A stretch of DNA of 40,996 nt, from positions 1 through 40,996 of the forward strand of contig JAQICS010000057.1 of NCBI GenBank assembly GCA_027858435.1. The letters are read 5' to 3'. Of the stretch, positions 23,515 through 35,557 are shown in pieces. The notes below the pieces were generated by a model. The model did not search any database and had not been told where the DNA came from. It was given only the letters and a program-made list of their open reading frames with translations. The stretch is from Patescibacteria group bacterium. GTDB lineage: Bacteria > Patescibacteriota > Patescibacteriia > Patescibacteriales > UBA12465. Positions within the stretch are counted from its first letter, which is position 1, and each line of letters starts with the position of its first letter. The position numbers and the translations under genes were made by a program.

Positions 23515-24099
23515 ATGAATATAATAATATTTGGCTCCCCTGGAGCAGGAAAAGGAACTCAGGCTAAGATTATTGCTGAATCAGAAAACCTTTCCCATCT
23601 ATCAAGCGGCGAATTATCTCGTCAAATGGTAAATAATAAAGAATTTGGTGAAACTATAAAAACCAGTTTAGCTAAAGGAAATTTAGTTCCCAATAATATA
23701 ATAATAGATATAGTTGAAGATTATATTATTAAAAATAGAAAATTAGATGGCTTTATCTTCGATGGTTATCCTAGAAACATCGGTCAAGCTAAAACATTGG
23801 ATAAATTAACCCAAAAAGAGAATACTAAAATTGATTTAGTAATAAATCTAGAACTAGACGAAAAAGAAGCTTTAAATAGGATTTTAAAAAGAGGGGAAAC
23901 TTCTGGTAGAAGTGATGATAATCTTAAAACTATTAAGAATAGGTTAAAAGTATACAAAGAAAGGACTGAACCATTGTTAGATTACTATAAAGAGCAGGAT
24001 AAGCTATATACAATCGATGGACGAAAAACTATTAAACAAATTGGAAAAGATATAAAAAAAATTATCAAAGAATACAAACAAAAAGAAAGAGCTAATTAA
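23515..24099 (+). CDS. adk: Adenylate kinase
   Basis: 194 residues, the short form. Adk interconverts ATP + AMP and two ADP. The P-loop is GSPGAGKGTQ at about 7-16. The AMP-binding STGDLLR motif reads SSGELSR, a conservative departure. GFIFDGYPRNIGQA matches the FDGFPR motif. The LID is short (RILKRGETSGRSDDN) and without cysteines, so no zinc is bound. RSDDN, with the following RL.Y, completes the active site. It begins 8 nt after the upstream membrane gene, and the stop codon lies inside its terminator stem. Confidence 0.93.
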   Translation: MNIIIFGSPGAGKGTQAKIIAESENLSHLSSGELSRQMVNNKEFGETIKTSLAKGNLVPNNIIIDIVEDYIIKNRKLDGFIFDGYPRNIGQAKTLDKLTQKENTKIDLVINLELDEKEALNRILKRGETSGRSDDNLKTIKNRLKVYKERTEPLLDYYKEQDKLYTIDGRKTIKQIGKDIKKIIKEYKQKERAN

Positions 24100-24115
24100 A
24101 GCTCTTTCTTTTTTT
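24082..24115. terminator. Bidirectional terminator between adk and recA
   Basis: Perfect 11-bp stem AAAGAAAGAGC/GCTCTTTCTTT with T-runs on both strands. It overlaps the adk stop codon and can also end recA transcripts coming from the right. Confidence 0.8.
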
Positions 24116-24178
24116 GTTGTTAAGTATTAATTTATATTTATTAATTAACATTTAACAATCTATATTACATCTTGTAAA

Positions 24179-25228
24179 TTATTTATCTTCATTTTCTTTA
24201 CTCTCTTTCAATTTGTTAACAATTTTATTTCTAATATCAGCCATCATTTTTTTATCACCCTTTAAAGTCTTTTTCGCACTTTCTCTACCAAGACCGAGTT
24301 TTTCTTCTCCATAGGAATATGAATTACCACTCTTTTTAATTACTCCATTTTCAACACCAAGATCTAATAAATCACCAGAAATTGAAATTCCTTCATTATA
24401 CATAATATCAAACTCGCATTTCCTAAATGGAGCTGCTACTTTATTCTTAACAATTTTTGCTTTAACTCTATTACCAATTATTTTTTCTGCTTGTTTTATT
24501 TGAGCTGCTCTTCTTACCTCGATTCTAACAGAGCAATAAAATTTTAGAGCATTACCACCACTAGTTGTTTCTGGATTACCAAAGAAGACACCAATTTTGT
24601 TTCTAATTTGATTAATAAAGATAACAACTGTTTTTGTTTTAGAAATTATAGCAGTTAATTTTCTTAATGCTTGACTCATTAGTCTTGCTTGAAGACCCAT
24701 GTGTTGATCACCCATTTCTCCCTCAATTTCTTTCTGTGGAACAAGAGCAGCCACACTATCAATTACAATTACATCTACTGCATTTGAGCGAACAAGAGTT
24801 TCTACGATGTCTAAGGCTTGTTCTCCGCTGTCTGGTTGAGATAGAAGCATCTCTTTGATGTTAACACCAATTTTAGCTGCATACTCAGGATCAAGAGCGT
24901 GTTCAGCGTCAACAAAAGCGGCTATACCACCAGTCTTTTGTACTTCAGCTACAATATGTTGAGCTAAAGTTGTCTTACCAGATGATTCCGGTCCATATAT
25001 CTCAACTATTCTTCCACGAGGTACACCACCAACACCAGTAGCCATATCAAGTGAAAGACAACCAGTTGAAATCGCATCAACATTAGTATTTTGTTTATCA
25101 CCAAATTTCATAATTGCTCCTTCACCAAACTTACTTTTAATTTGTGAAATTGCATCTAATGCAGCTTCTTCTTTCACGTTATTTTTTTTCTCAGGAGTTT
25201 CTTCCTTTTTTGTTTTTTTATTTACCAT
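24179..25228 (-). CDS. recA: Recombinase RecA
   Basis: 349 residues, normal length. RecA forms filaments on single-stranded DNA for homologous recombination and the SOS response. Walker A is GPESSGKT at about 79-86, Walker [13 protein letters not shown], and loop L2 [15 protein letters not shown]. Also present are [10 protein letters not shown], with the catalytic Glu, and [10 protein letters not shown] near the start. A Lys/Glu-rich stretch precedes the conserved core. The ATG at 25228 gives the longest protein; no ribosome-binding site is visible. No LexA-type operator was recognised upstream. Confidence 0.98.
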   Translation of the reverse strand: MVNKKTKKEETPEKKNNVKEEAALDAISQIKSKFGEGAIMKFGDKQNTNVDAISTGCLSLDMATGVGGVPRGRIVEIYGPESSGKTTLAQHIVAEVQKTGGIAAFVDAEHALDPEYAAKIGVNIKEMLLSQPDSGEQALDIVETLVRSNAVDVIVIDSVAALVPQKEIEGEMGDQHMGLQARLMSQALRKLTAIISKTKTVVIFINQIRNKIGVFFGNPETTSGGNALKFYCSVRIEVRRAAQIKQAEKIIGNRVKAKIVKNKVAAPFRKCEFDIMYNEGISISGDLLDLGVENGVIKKSGNSYSYGEEKLGLGRESAKKTLKGDKKMMADIRNKIVNKLKESKENEDK

Positions 25229-25263
25229 ATAATTTAATCTAATTATTAACTAATATTAATTGT

Positions 25264-25272
25264 ATTGTAACA
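25264..25272 (-). promoter_or_regulatory. Possible recA -10 element
   Basis: On the minus strand TGT followed by TACAAT (hexamer 25264-25269), an extended -10. The -35 region is weak. The leader would be about 30 nt. Confidence 0.45.
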
Positions 25273-25321
25273 TATTTACTTAAGAAAATATAGAACTAAA
25301 GTTAAAGATATTTTAAAATAA

Positions 25322-25777
25322 TTAGTTATTTTTTTCAATGTTTGATAGAAAATCTTCTAACTTATCTTGTTGATTTTTTAAGTCATCACTATCATAATTA
25401 ATTTCAACTTTTTTTTCTCCTATTCCCATTTTTTCTTGCCATTGTTTTTTAATTTCATTTATATTAATACCTTCCATTTTTTCTAAAAAATCTCCTTTAA
25501 TTTTAGAGAAACTAAAATTACTATCATTTTCTAAATTACTTTCTTCATTTGTTTCTAGATCTTCCGTTTCTTTTATATCTTGATTGTTTTTAATAAAAGA
25601 AAGGTTTGCAATGCTTTTGGTTCCAGCGCTCACAAAATTTAAAACTTCTTTAGTGATATTATTTACCCTTCCTTTTTCTTCATTTCCTTCTTCACTGTTA
25701 CTAAAAGCAACACTAGCAATAGCTGCTAATACTATAAAGGCAATAATTAATACCACTGTTTTAATTGGTTTAAACAT
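25322..25777 (-). CDS. Membrane-anchored acidic protein, function unknown
   Basis: 151 residues. An N-terminal hydrophobic helix (TVVLIIAFIVLAAIASVAF, about 8-26) could be a signal anchor. The remainder is polar, acidic and probably helical (NEEKGRVNN, then DLETNEESNLEND, ending LEDFLSNIEKNN). No cysteine lipobox is present. It starts 1 nt after the stop of the nucleotidyltransferase gene and is part of the same transcript. No family recognised. Confidence 0.7.
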   Translation of the reverse strand: MFKPIKTVVLIIAFIVLAAIASVAFSNSEEGNEEKGRVNNITKEVLNFVSAGTKSIANLSFIKNNQDIKETEDLETNEESNLENDSNFSFSKIKGDFLEKMEGININEIKKQWQEKMGIGEKKVEINYDSDDLKNQQDKLEDFLSNIEKNN

Positions 25778-25778
25778 T

Positions 25779-26519
25779 TTATTTATTTAATAATAATTTA
25801 GCTAATTCTAATTCCTGGTGTGTATTTATCCCGATTGACTCTTTAGCTTCTATTATTACTGAATTAACTATCTTGTTATCTAAATTAGCTAGAGATGTAA
25901 GATCTGTTAAATAATATTCGTGCTTATTATTATCATTATTTAATTTAGAAATATTATCTTTTAACCAGAAATAATTAAAAGCCATTATCCCTGGGTTTAA
26001 CTCTTTAATTTCTTTTTCTTTTTCACTAGCATCTTTAAACTCTGTAATTTTTATAATATCTTCATTGTCATTTCTAATTATTCTTCCCCAGTGATAGGTA
26101 TTATATCTCCAGCTTTCAAAATCAGCTACTGTAATTGGTGTAAGTGTTACAGAATTAGTTTCAATTTCATTTAGTTTTAACAAAGATTCTTTTCTTAAAA
26201 ATGGATGATCTCCATATAACACAATAACTTTATCTGTGTCTTTACTAACTGCGTTTAAACCACAATTTACGGCATGTCCAGTTCCCAGTTGCTCAGATTG
26301 AATAACATATTCTAAATTATAATTTTTTAAATTATCTTTTATTAAATCAATATTTTCCTCTGAAACAACCAAAATTGGCTTTTCATCTATTCCTGTTTCA
26401 AAAACAGTATCTAACAAATATTTTATTATCGGCGTATCGTTTAAGGGTGTTAATACTTTGGGTAAGTCTTGACCCATTCTAGTTCCTTTACCAGCGGCTA
26501 AAATAATTATTTTTGTCAT
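25779..26519 (-). CDS. GlmU-type N-acetylglucosamine-1-phosphate uridyltransferase domain protein
   Basis: 246 residues. The nucleotidyltransferase fold is clear: IILAAGKGTRMGQDLPKVLTP holds the G-x-G-T-R-M signature and the catalytic Lys. Then come SEQLGTGHAVNCGL (uridine-binding, as QxxxxGTGHA in GlmU), VLYGDHPFL (metal-binding GD) and ELNPGIMAF with HEYYLTDL. These features fit the GlmU N-terminal half, making UDP-GlcNAc from GlcNAc-1-P. The C-terminal beta-helix acetyltransferase is missing, so acetylation would need another enzyme. A related sugar-nucleotide specificity cannot be excluded. Confidence 0.85.
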   Translation of the reverse strand: MTKIIILAAGKGTRMGQDLPKVLTPLNDTPIIKYLLDTVFETGIDEKPILVVSEENIDLIKDNLKNYNLEYVIQSEQLGTGHAVNCGLNAVSKDTDKVIVLYGDHPFLRKESLLKLNEIETNSVTLTPITVADFESWRYNTYHWGRIIRNDNEDIIKITEFKDASEKEKEIKELNPGIMAFNYFWLKDNISKLNNDNNKHEYYLTDLTSLANLDNKIVNSVIIEAKESIGINTHQELELAKLLLNK

Positions 26520-26560
26520 AATATAGTCTCTTATACTTTAATATTATCATTATTTAGCTA

Positions 26561-26592
26561 ATAAAAAAACCCTGCTTAATATAACAGGGTTT
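26561..26592 (-). terminator. Terminator after the gene at 26616
   Basis: On the minus strand AAACCCTG (26585-26592) pairs with CAGGGTTT (26567-26574) and is followed by a T-run toward 26563. Confidence 0.85.
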
Positions 26593-26615
26593 CAATTAAT
26601 GTTTAAATTAATTTT

Positions 26616-27278
26616 TTAAGGCTTTTTAACAATTTTCTTTTTTTCTTTAATCGGATTTTCCTCTTTTTTGTTTTTTACCATTAAAACTACAAAACTTGAG
26701 GTCAAACGAGTTTCATAAAAAGTATTAGCGAGTTCCTTTTTTAAGTTTAAATAAACTACTAATGCTCCTTGCGAATGCATGTATGAAGTATCTCTTGTTT
26801 CAATTACATTAAAAAGACCTTTTGGTTTTTTAATTACTTTTTTAAAAGCAATCAAATCAGCGAGGTCGGCTTCTTCATATCCAGCTTCTTTACCGCAATC
26901 CAATGCTTGTTTAATTTTAAAATAATCATAACGAAATTTTAATAAAACAAAGTCTTTAAACCGGTTTTGTTCTTCATTGATTAAATTAAGTTTAAGCCTA
27001 GTGTTGTTTTCTTTTTCTCGCTTTGCTTCATTATAATCTACGAACATTTCACCGGTAATAAAGTTAAATTCACCTTTATCAATTTCATCGTCTTTTAAAC
27101 AATAATCATCAATATACTTACGTTTTAAAACATAAGTAATCATTGATAAAACTAAGGCAAAAAAAACAAAAAGATTCCAGTCAAAAGGAAATTCCTTATC
27201 AATAAATAAACCAATGGGAATTAAAGTAACAATTATTCCCGCAAATAATCCGAAAATAAAAAATAATTTTTTTTCCAT
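26616..27278 (-). CDS. Two-helix membrane protein, function unknown
   Basis: 220 residues. Two transmembrane helices near the N-terminus (LFFIFGLFAGIIVTLIPIGL at about 5-24, WNLFVFFALVLSMITYVL at about 34-51) are followed by a cytoplasmic region of about 165 residues. That region is mixed helix and strand, with a Lys-rich end (KEKKKIVKKP). No catalytic motif or family recognised. It has its own promoter and terminator, so it is a single-gene unit between the 5S rRNA and the GlmU-like gene. Confidence 0.75.
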   Translation of the reverse strand: MEKKLFFIFGLFAGIIVTLIPIGLFIDKEFPFDWNLFVFFALVLSMITYVLKRKYIDDYCLKDDEIDKGEFNFITGEMFVDYNEAKREKENNTRLKLNLINEEQNRFKDFVLLKFRYDYFKIKQALDCGKEAGYEEADLADLIAFKKVIKKPKGLFNVIETRDTSYMHSQGALVVYLNLKKELANTFYETRLTSSFVVLMVKNKKEENPIKEKKKIVKKP

Positions 27279-27317
27279 AATATACAGTTTTTGATTTTAA
27301 AGTTCAATTAACAGAAT

Positions 27318-27346
27318 ACTTTATCATTAATTCAATATAATGTCAA
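27318..27346 (-). promoter_or_regulatory. Promoter of the gene at 26616-27278
   Basis: On the minus strand TTGACA (27341-27346), 17-nt spacer, TAAAGT (27318-27323), with TGA before the -10. It begins just after the end of the 5S gene. Confidence 0.7.
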
Positions 27347-27377
27347 TATATTTTTTGGGTAATAAAAAACACCATTG

Positions 27378-27493
27378 TTCTGGCGGTGACCTACTTTCCC
27401 AGGGCTCAGGCCCAAGTATCATCGGTGCTGGAAGGCTTGACTTCTGAGTTCGGTAAGGGATCAGGTATGACCCTTCCGCTCAAACCACCAGAA
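27378..27493 (-). rRNA. rrf: 5S ribosomal RNA
   Basis: About 116 nt read on the minus strand. The conserved interior CCGAACTCAGAAG and the loop E side GGTCACCGCCAGAA are clear. Helix I extends beyond the mature ends to a perfect 15-bp stem (27370-27384 with 27487-27501), probably a processing stalk. It is followed by a T-run at about 27364-27369, so it may double as a terminator. Confidence 0.92.
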
Positions 27494-27574
27494 CAATGGT
27501 GTCTTTTACGTTTATTTCCGTAAAAAACTGAATGTTAAAATATTTCCATTTTTATTCTATAAAAACAAAAGTGT

Positions 27575-30531
<2,957 letters not shown>

Positions 30532-30713
30532 ACGCTTTTATTTTTATACGGTTAATACAAAAATGCGTAAAGGTATTTTCTTTTTACAGCTTTTTTGTTT
30601 CCGGACGAAAAGTTTGGAAACAAAAATAAAAATACCTAACTAATATTTTAATTTAATAAAAATTTTGATGTCTTTACTCTAACATTCAGTTGTTAAGGAA
30701 CAAAAGAGGCGTT

Positions 30714-30736
30714 AAAAAAACCGCTTCGTGGCGGTT
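30714..30736 (-). terminator. Terminator inside the 23S leader (possible attenuator)
   Basis: On the minus strand AACCGC/GCGGTT with a 6-nt loop, followed directly by seven T. It lies about 110 nt past the predicted start of the 30847 promoter and about 180 nt before 23S. Confidence 0.75.
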
Positions 30737-30891
30737 CTAAATAAGTGCAAAAAATAGCATCAATTAGAATCGCTTTTTAACATGGTTTTTTATTATCTTG
30801 TTCATATTTTATATAGGCAAAATATTACCTCTTTAAACTGCTACCTATTATAATGATTTTAAAAATAATGTCAAGCCCTTTAAAATCAAAT

Positions 30892-30921
30892 AAAAACAAG
30901 CTTTTTAAAGTGCTTGTTTTT
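30892..30921 (-). terminator. Terminator after pilT
   Basis: Perfect 10-bp stem AAAAACAAGC/GCTTGTTTTT with a 10-nt loop, 28 nt past the pilT stop and directly before the rRNA promoter. Confidence 0.8.
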
Positions 30922-30948
30922 AAGTATATTTGATAGTTTATTTTTATT

Positions 30949-32004
30949 TTATTTTTCTAACATTTTAGGATCTTCCATTTGATTTTCCGCTGTTTTCTTT
31001 TCTATAATTCCTTTCTCATATAATTCTTTAATGTGTCTATCAAGCGTTATCATTCCAATTGAAGAATTTGTTTCAATTGTACTTTTTATCTGAGCAATTT
31101 TTCCTTCTCTAATTAAATTAGCAATTGCTTGATTTTTAATTAATATTTCTCTAGCAGCAATTCTTCCTCCTCCTTTTTTAGATAATAATCTTTGAGAAAT
31201 TACCGCCGTCAAAACACCAGATAACTGTGACCTTATTTGGCTCTGTTGATGAGGAGGAAAAATATCAATTATCCTATCAATAGTTTGAGCTGAATTATAG
31301 GTATGTAGAGTAGCTAGAACTAGGTGTCCAGTTTCCGCTAATGTAACGGCGGAAGATATTGTTTCCAAATCTCTCATTTCTCCTAACATAATAATATCAG
31401 GGTCTTGTCTTAAAACGTGTTTTAAGCCAGATGAAAAACTATTCATATCCATACCTAATTGACGTTGTGATATTATACTTTTTTCTGGATTAAAAATATA
31501 TTCAATTGGATCTTCTAAAGTTATTATATTAGCTCCTCTATTATTGTTAATATAATTTATCATAGACGCTAGTGTGGTTGACTTACCACAACCAGTTGGA
31601 CCAGTAACTAAAATAAAACCTTGAGGAAGATTTAATAAATCTTTAACAACTTTAGGCATACCGATTTCATCAAGAGTGGGAATATACTCATTAATCACCC
31701 TAGCCACAATTGCAATATTTTCTCTTTCAAAAGAAAAGTTAATCCTAAAACGATAATCATTTATGGTATAGGCGATATCATAATCTTTTTTCTCTAGAAA
31801 TATTTTATATTGCTCGTCAGTTAAAATATTTTTTGTATATTTTTCTAAATCACTTTCACTCAATTCTTTGTCTTCATATTCAGAAATTTCTGAAAGATGA
31901 TAAAGTTTTCCATCAATTCTAAAAATAGGTTCTTGATCAAATTTTAAGTGAATATCTGAAGCTTTTTTTTCTCCAGCAATTGTATATAGTTCTTTTAAAG
32001 TCAT
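30949..32004 (-). CDS. pilT: Type IV pilus retraction ATPase PilT
   Basis: 351 residues, standard length. PilT is the hexameric ATPase that retracts type IV pili. Features: N-terminal KKASDIHLKFDQEPIFRIDG, Walker A GPTGCGKS at about 135-142, Asp box ITLEDPIEY, Walker B IIMLGEMRD, His box ATLHTYNSAQTIDRIID, and the AIRNLIRE motif as AIANLIREGK. The loss of Arg in that motif is a small change in a region needed for retraction. It starts 4 nt after rnc. No other pilus genes are in the window. Confidence 0.93.
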   Translation of the reverse strand: MTLKELYTIAGEKKASDIHLKFDQEPIFRIDGKLYHLSEISEYEDKELSESDLEKYTKNILTDEQYKIFLEKKDYDIAYTINDYRFRINFSFERENIAIVARVINEYIPTLDEIGMPKVVKDLLNLPQGFILVTGPTGCGKSTTLASMINYINNNRGANIITLEDPIEYIFNPEKSIISQRQLGMDMNSFSSGLKHVLRQDPDIIMLGEMRDLETISSAVTLAETGHLVLATLHTYNSAQTIDRIIDIFPPHQQSQIRSQLSGVLTAVISQRLLSKKGGGRIAAREILIKNQAIANLIREGKIAQIKSTIETNSSIGMITLDRHIKELYEKGIIEKKTAENQMEDPKMLEK

Positions 32005-32008
32005 ATTT

Positions 32009-32713
32009 TTATTTATCCCAAGATAATTTTTTTATACCGTTAATAGCCGCTGCTACTTGTCCTTCTTGTTTAGAAAAACCAATTCCTTTGGAGATTAATT
32101 TTTTATCTAAATATAGTCCAATTGTAAATTTTTTGGCATGATCTGGACCACTTTCTTCAATTATTTCATAATGAGGTGTAACCCCTTCTTTTTCCTGAGC
32201 TTTTTCTTGAAAGTATGATTTAGGGTCTAAATATATTTCATTAGCTAAAACCTCATCTAAGCGACTAACTATGTTTTTTAAAACAAATTTTTTAGCTTCT
32301 TTTATTCCTCTATCTAAATAAATAGCTCCGATAATAGCCTCAACCGCATCAGCTAAAATATACTGACGTGATTTTTTGTTTTTATCTTTCGCTTCACCTT
32401 TAGAAAGATAAAGATATTTTTCAATTTCCAGCTCTGGAGTAATTTCATAGAGTATCTTTGAATTAACAAGTGAAGCTCTCCAATTAGTTAGATCTCCTTC
32501 TGGAGTATCTGGAAATTCATTGTATAAGTATTCTGTTACAATTATTTCTAAAACAGCATCCCCTAAAAATTCCAGTCTTTCATTGTGACCGATTTTAAAA
32601 TCAGGATGCTCATTTAGATAAGAACGATGGACCAACGCCTGTTTTAACAGAAGCTCGTCCTTAAACCTTATCCCAAGCTTATCTTGTAAAGCTTGTAAAT
32701 CTTTTTTATTCAT
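32009..32713 (-). CDS. rnc: Ribonuclease III
   Basis: 234 residues, usual length. RNase III cleaves double-stranded RNA, including rRNA precursors. The signature NERLEFLGDAVLE and the second acidic motif DAVEAIIGAIYLD form the catalytic site. HRSYLNE stands before them. The C-terminal dsRNA-binding domain reads DPKSYFQEKAQEKEG, then GKGIGFSKQEGQVAA-like residues. It stands 47 nt after nusB and 4 nt before pilT. The extended stems around 23S and 5S are plausible targets. Confidence 0.95.
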   Translation of the reverse strand: MNKKDLQALQDKLGIRFKDELLLKQALVHRSYLNEHPDFKIGHNERLEFLGDAVLEIIVTEYLYNEFPDTPEGDLTNWRASLVNSKILYEITPELEIEKYLYLSKGEAKDKNKKSRQYILADAVEAIIGAIYLDRGIKEAKKFVLKNIVSRLDEVLANEIYLDPKSYFQEKAQEKEGVTPHYEIIEESGPDHAKKFTIGLYLDKKLISKGIGFSKQEGQVAAAINGIKKLSWDK

Positions 32714-32760
32714 ATTAAATTTTAAAAAATTAATTAATTTTTAATTTTTTTATTTTTTAC

Positions 32761-33258
32761 CTATTTATTTGTGTCTTCTTTAATTTCTTCTTTCTTTTCT
32801 TCTTCTTTATTTTTTCCTTTTTCATCCTTATTATCTCTATTTTGAATCTCTGGTTTATCGTTATATAGAGCTCCTAAAACTCCATTAACAAATTTACCAG
32901 ATGAATTACCACCAAAACTCTTAGCAACCTCAATTGCTTCGTTTATTGAAACACGTGGTGGAGTTTCGGTGTATAAAAGCTCATACATTCCTAGTCTTAA
33001 AATATTTCTATCAACTGCAGTTATTTGATCAAGAGGCCATTCAGTTGCATATTTTACAATATATGAATCTATTTCATCTATTTTTTCTTTAACACCAAAC
33101 ACTAAGTCACGCACAAAACCCCCATCATCAAAATGTGGAGCAAAGTACGAAAAATTATCAGCTATAATATTCTCAATATCACCATCTTTCCGACCGTTAA
33201 AATCCCAAGCAAATAAGGTTTGTAAAGCGATTGTTCTTGATAAGTGACGATTGGACAT
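32761..33258 (-). CDS. nusB: Transcription antitermination factor NusB
   Basis: 165 residues against about 140, the excess being a Lys/Glu-rich tail. NusB binds boxA RNA with S10 in rRNA antitermination. Conserved parts: [16 protein letters not shown] at the start, [20 protein letters not shown], the [18 protein letters not shown] region and [10 protein letters not shown]. The tail holds [19 protein letters not shown]. It begins 5 nt after rpmF. An antitermination factor is of interest because a terminator lies inside the nearby 23S leader. Confidence 0.95.
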   Translation of the reverse strand: MSNRHLSRTIALQTLFAWDFNGRKDGDIENIIADNFSYFAPHFDDGGFVRDLVFGVKEKIDEIDSYIVKYATEWPLDQITAVDRNILRLGMYELLYTETPPRVSINEAIEVAKSFGGNSSGKFVNGVLGALYNDKPEIQNRDNKDEKGKNKEEEKKEEIKEDTNK

Positions 33259-33263
33259 ATTGC

Positions 33264-33467
33264 TTATTTAGTTTTTTTAGTTGTTGATTTAAGTTCTTTC
33301 TTTTCTACCTCTCTTCCTTTGTAGAATCCGCATTCTGAACAAGCAGTGTGAGGTTTAATAGCGCTACCGCATTTAGGGCACTTATTTAAAGTGTTTTTCT
33401 TAAGAGCTAAATGAGCTCTTCCCATATGGGTTTTGCTGTGTGTTTTTTGTTTTTTTGGATGTGGCAT
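33264..33467 (-). CDS. rpmF: 50S ribosomal protein L32
   Basis: 67 residues. It begins [19 protein letters not shown] and has a four-cysteine zinc ribbon, CPKCGS at about 34-39 and CSECGF at about 48-53. A Lys-rich tail follows ([14 protein letters not shown]). L32 is a late-assembling 50S protein. It is the first gene of rpmF-nusB-rnc-pilT; a TTGACT/TATACT promoter lies directly upstream. Confidence 0.93.
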   Translation of the reverse strand: MPHPKKQKTHSKTHMGRAHLALKKNTLNKCPKCGSAIKPHTACSECGFYKGREVEKKELKSTTKKTK

Positions 33468-33493
33468 ATATTTTTTATAATTCTGTCATATGT

Positions 33494-33521
33494 AGTATAA
33501 CCAATTATACCTTTTAGTCAA
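33494..33521 (-). promoter_or_regulatory. Promoter of rpmF-nusB-rnc-pilT
   Basis: On the minus strand TTGACT (33516-33521), 16-nt spacer, TATACT (33494-33499). The predicted start near 33487 gives a leader of about 20 nt. Confidence 0.7.
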
Positions 33522-33557
33522 TATTAACAGTTTTTATTATTTTATATTTTATATTAA

Positions 33558-35459
33558 TTATTCTTTATTTTCTTCTTTTTCCTCGCTTTCACTTTCCTCT
33601 TTTTCTGAATTATCTTCAGCTTTTTCATTCTCGTTTCCAGGTTTTGGACCAATAATCTTTTCAAAAACTTCTTTTTCAATAGTTTCTTTATCAAGTAGTT
33701 CTTTAACAATTTTTTCTAAAGATTCTTTTTCAGATCTAATTATATCCAATGCTTTTTCTTGACCTTTTTCAATAAGTGAAGAAATTTCTTCATCAATCTT
33801 TTCAGCTACTTTTTCACTATAATCTCTTTGTTCGTGGATTTCTTTTCCTAAAAATATCATTTCATCCTTTGCACCATATGTTCTTGGTCCTAAATTTTTG
33901 CTCATTCCGTAATCAGTGATTAAGTGTCTAGCAATAGCGGTAGCTCTTCTTAGATCAGAGGTTGCACCTGTTGTTACTTCACCAAATATTTCTCTTTCTA
34001 CAGTATGGCCAGCTAAAAGAACTGCAATTTCTGAAGTAAATTCTGAACGTGAATGCATGTGCCTATCTTCAGATGGCACCTTTAAAGTGTAGCCACCAGC
34101 TGAGCCACGAGCAATTATGGACACCTTGTGGACAGGATCAGCTCCAGGGATAAAGTGAGAAACAATAGCGTGAGCAGCTTCGTGATAGGCAGTAATTTTC
34201 TTTTCTTTGTCGTTTATCACCCTGCTTCTTCTCTCAGGTCCCATCATAACTTTTTCGATTGCTTCTAAAAGATCTTCATTTTTTATCTTTTTTCTTCCAT
34301 TTCTAGCAGCAAGTATTGCACCCTCATTTAGAATATTGGCTAAATCTGCACCAGCTAAACCTGGAGTTCTTTCAGCAATTGTTTTTAAGCTAACATTTTC
34401 ATCAAATGGTTTCATGTTACTGTGAACCTTTAAAATTGATTCTCTGTCTTTTAAATCAGGCATTTCAATAACCACTCTTCTATCAAATCTTCCTGGTCGA
34501 AGTAGTGCTGGGTCTAAAACATCTGGTCTGTTAGTAGCCGCAATTACTATCACATTTTGATTTGGCTCAAATCCATCCATCTCAACTAGTATTTGATTTA
34601 ATGTTTGTTCTCTTTCATCATGACTACCTCCAAGTCCAGCCCCTCTTTTTCTACCAACAGCATCAATTTCATCAACAAAAATAATACAAGGAGCAGTCTT
34701 TTTAGCCTTTTCAAATAATGATCTAACACGAGAAGCACCAACACCAACAAACATTTCCACAAACTCAGAACCTGACATATGGAAAAATGGTACTTCTGCT
34801 TCACCAGCTACTGATCTAGCCAGTAATGTCTTACCAGTTCCCGGTGAACCTAAAAGCAAGACACCTCTAGGTATTTTAGCACCCAAGTCTTTAAACTTCT
34901 TGGGATATTTTAGAAAGTCTACAACTTCTTTTAATTCTTCTTTAGCTTCTTTAGCGCCAGCTACATCTTTAAAGGTAGGCTTTTCTTTTCCATCTACTTT
35001 AAAACTTTTAGCTGAACTTTGACCAAAACTCATGGCTTTAGAATTAGCACCTTGAACACCTCTCATCATGAAAAATATAATCAGACCGAATAGAAGGAAA
35101 GGAATAATGAATGGTAATAAAGTTGTTAACCATAGATCCCAACCACTTTTTTCTTTAATAGAGATATCTACTTGTCTTAATTTTTCTTGATCAACAGAAA
35201 AGTTACTCATTAAATCAGAAAATGACTCACCCACTTCTTTTTTAACTATTTCTTGTCCACCTTCCTTTAAATCAACTAAAATCTCATTTTCCTCAACTGT
35301 TATTTGTGAAATTTTTTCATTTTCTATTCTAGATATTAGTGCATTTACTCCAACTTCAGTTGGCTCTTCGCTTTTATTTTCAAAAAAATATGTAAAAACA
35401 GATGTTAGGAGTAAGAAAACTACTATTAAAATTAGAAAATTTCTAAATAAATTCTTCAT
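33558..35459 (-). CDS. ftsH: Membrane-bound ATP-dependent zinc metalloprotease FtsH
   Basis: 633 residues, normal length. FtsH degrades membrane and regulatory proteins as a hexamer. Two transmembrane helices at about 7-25 and 112-132 flank a small extracytoplasmic domain. The AAA+ domain shows Walker A GSPGTGKT at 204-211, Walker B IIFVDEID at 259-266 and the SRH region [19 protein letters not shown]. The zinc site HEAAH is at 426-430, and a third ligand is expected in the [18 protein letters not shown] region. A Glu/Lys/Ser-rich tail ends the protein. It has its own promoter. It stands between rpsA and rpmF. Confidence 0.97.
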   Translation of the reverse strand: MKNLFRNFLILIVVFLLLTSVFTYFFENKSEEPTEVGVNALISRIENEKISQITVEENEILVDLKEGGQEIVKKEVGESFSDLMSNFSVDQEKLRQVDISIKEKSGWDLWLTTLLPFIIPFLLFGLIIFFMMRGVQGANSKAMSFGQSSAKSFKVDGKEKPTFKDVAGAKEAKEELKEVVDFLKYPKKFKDLGAKIPRGVLLLGSPGTGKTLLARSVAGEAEVPFFHMSGSEFVEMFVGVGASRVRSLFEKAKKTAPCIIFVDEIDAVGRKRGAGLGGSHDEREQTLNQILVEMDGFEPNQNVIVIAATNRPDVLDPALLRPGRFDRRVVIEMPDLKDRESILKVHSNMKPFDENVSLKTIAERTPGLAGADLANILNEGAILAARNGRKKIKNEDLLEAIEKVMMGPERRSRVINDKEKKITAYHEAAHAIVSHFIPGADPVHKVSIIARGSAGGYTLKVPSEDRHMHSRSEFTSEIAVLLAGHTVEREIFGEVTTGATSDLRRATAIARHLITDYGMSKNLGPRTYGAKDEMIFLGKEIHEQRDYSEKVAEKIDEEISSLIEKGQEKALDIIRSEKESLEKIVKELLDKETIEKEVFEKIIGPKPGNENEKAEDNSEKEESESEEKEENKE

Positions 35460-35486
35460 TGTTTAATTTTTATTAATTATAATTAT

Positions 35487-35515
35487 ATTATAAAGGTAAA
35501 AGGCAGTTTTGGCAA
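35487..35515 (-). promoter_or_regulatory. ftsH promoter
   Basis: On the minus strand TTGCCA (35510-35515), 17-nt spacer, TATAAT (35487-35492). Confidence 0.75.
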
Positions 35516-35518
35516 TTT

Positions 35519-35549
35519 AAAAAAACCTTGTTTTAAACAAGGCTTTTTT
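35519..35549. terminator. Terminator between rpsA and ftsH
   Basis: CCTTGTTT (35526-35533) and AAACAAGG (35535-35542) form a stem, in practice about 6 bp with a short loop. It is flanked by A and T runs so that it can work on both strands. It follows the rpsA stop. Confidence 0.75.
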
Positions 35550-35557
35550 AAATATCT

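Larger units (their letters stand above)
30534..30948 (-). promoter_or_regulatory. Long structured leader and promoter of the 23S-5S unit
   Basis: This 415-bp region has no main gene. A strong promoter, TTGACA (30869-30874), 16-nt spacer, TATAAT (30847-30852), points toward 23S. The transcript then meets a complete terminator hairpin at 30714-30736. After that comes a long hairpin at 30571-30637 (outer AGGTATTTT arms, inner GTTTCC/GGAAAC) just before the 23S 5' stem. A 13-codon frame (30764-30805, MNKIIKNHVKKRF) precedes the terminator. Confidence 0.7.
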
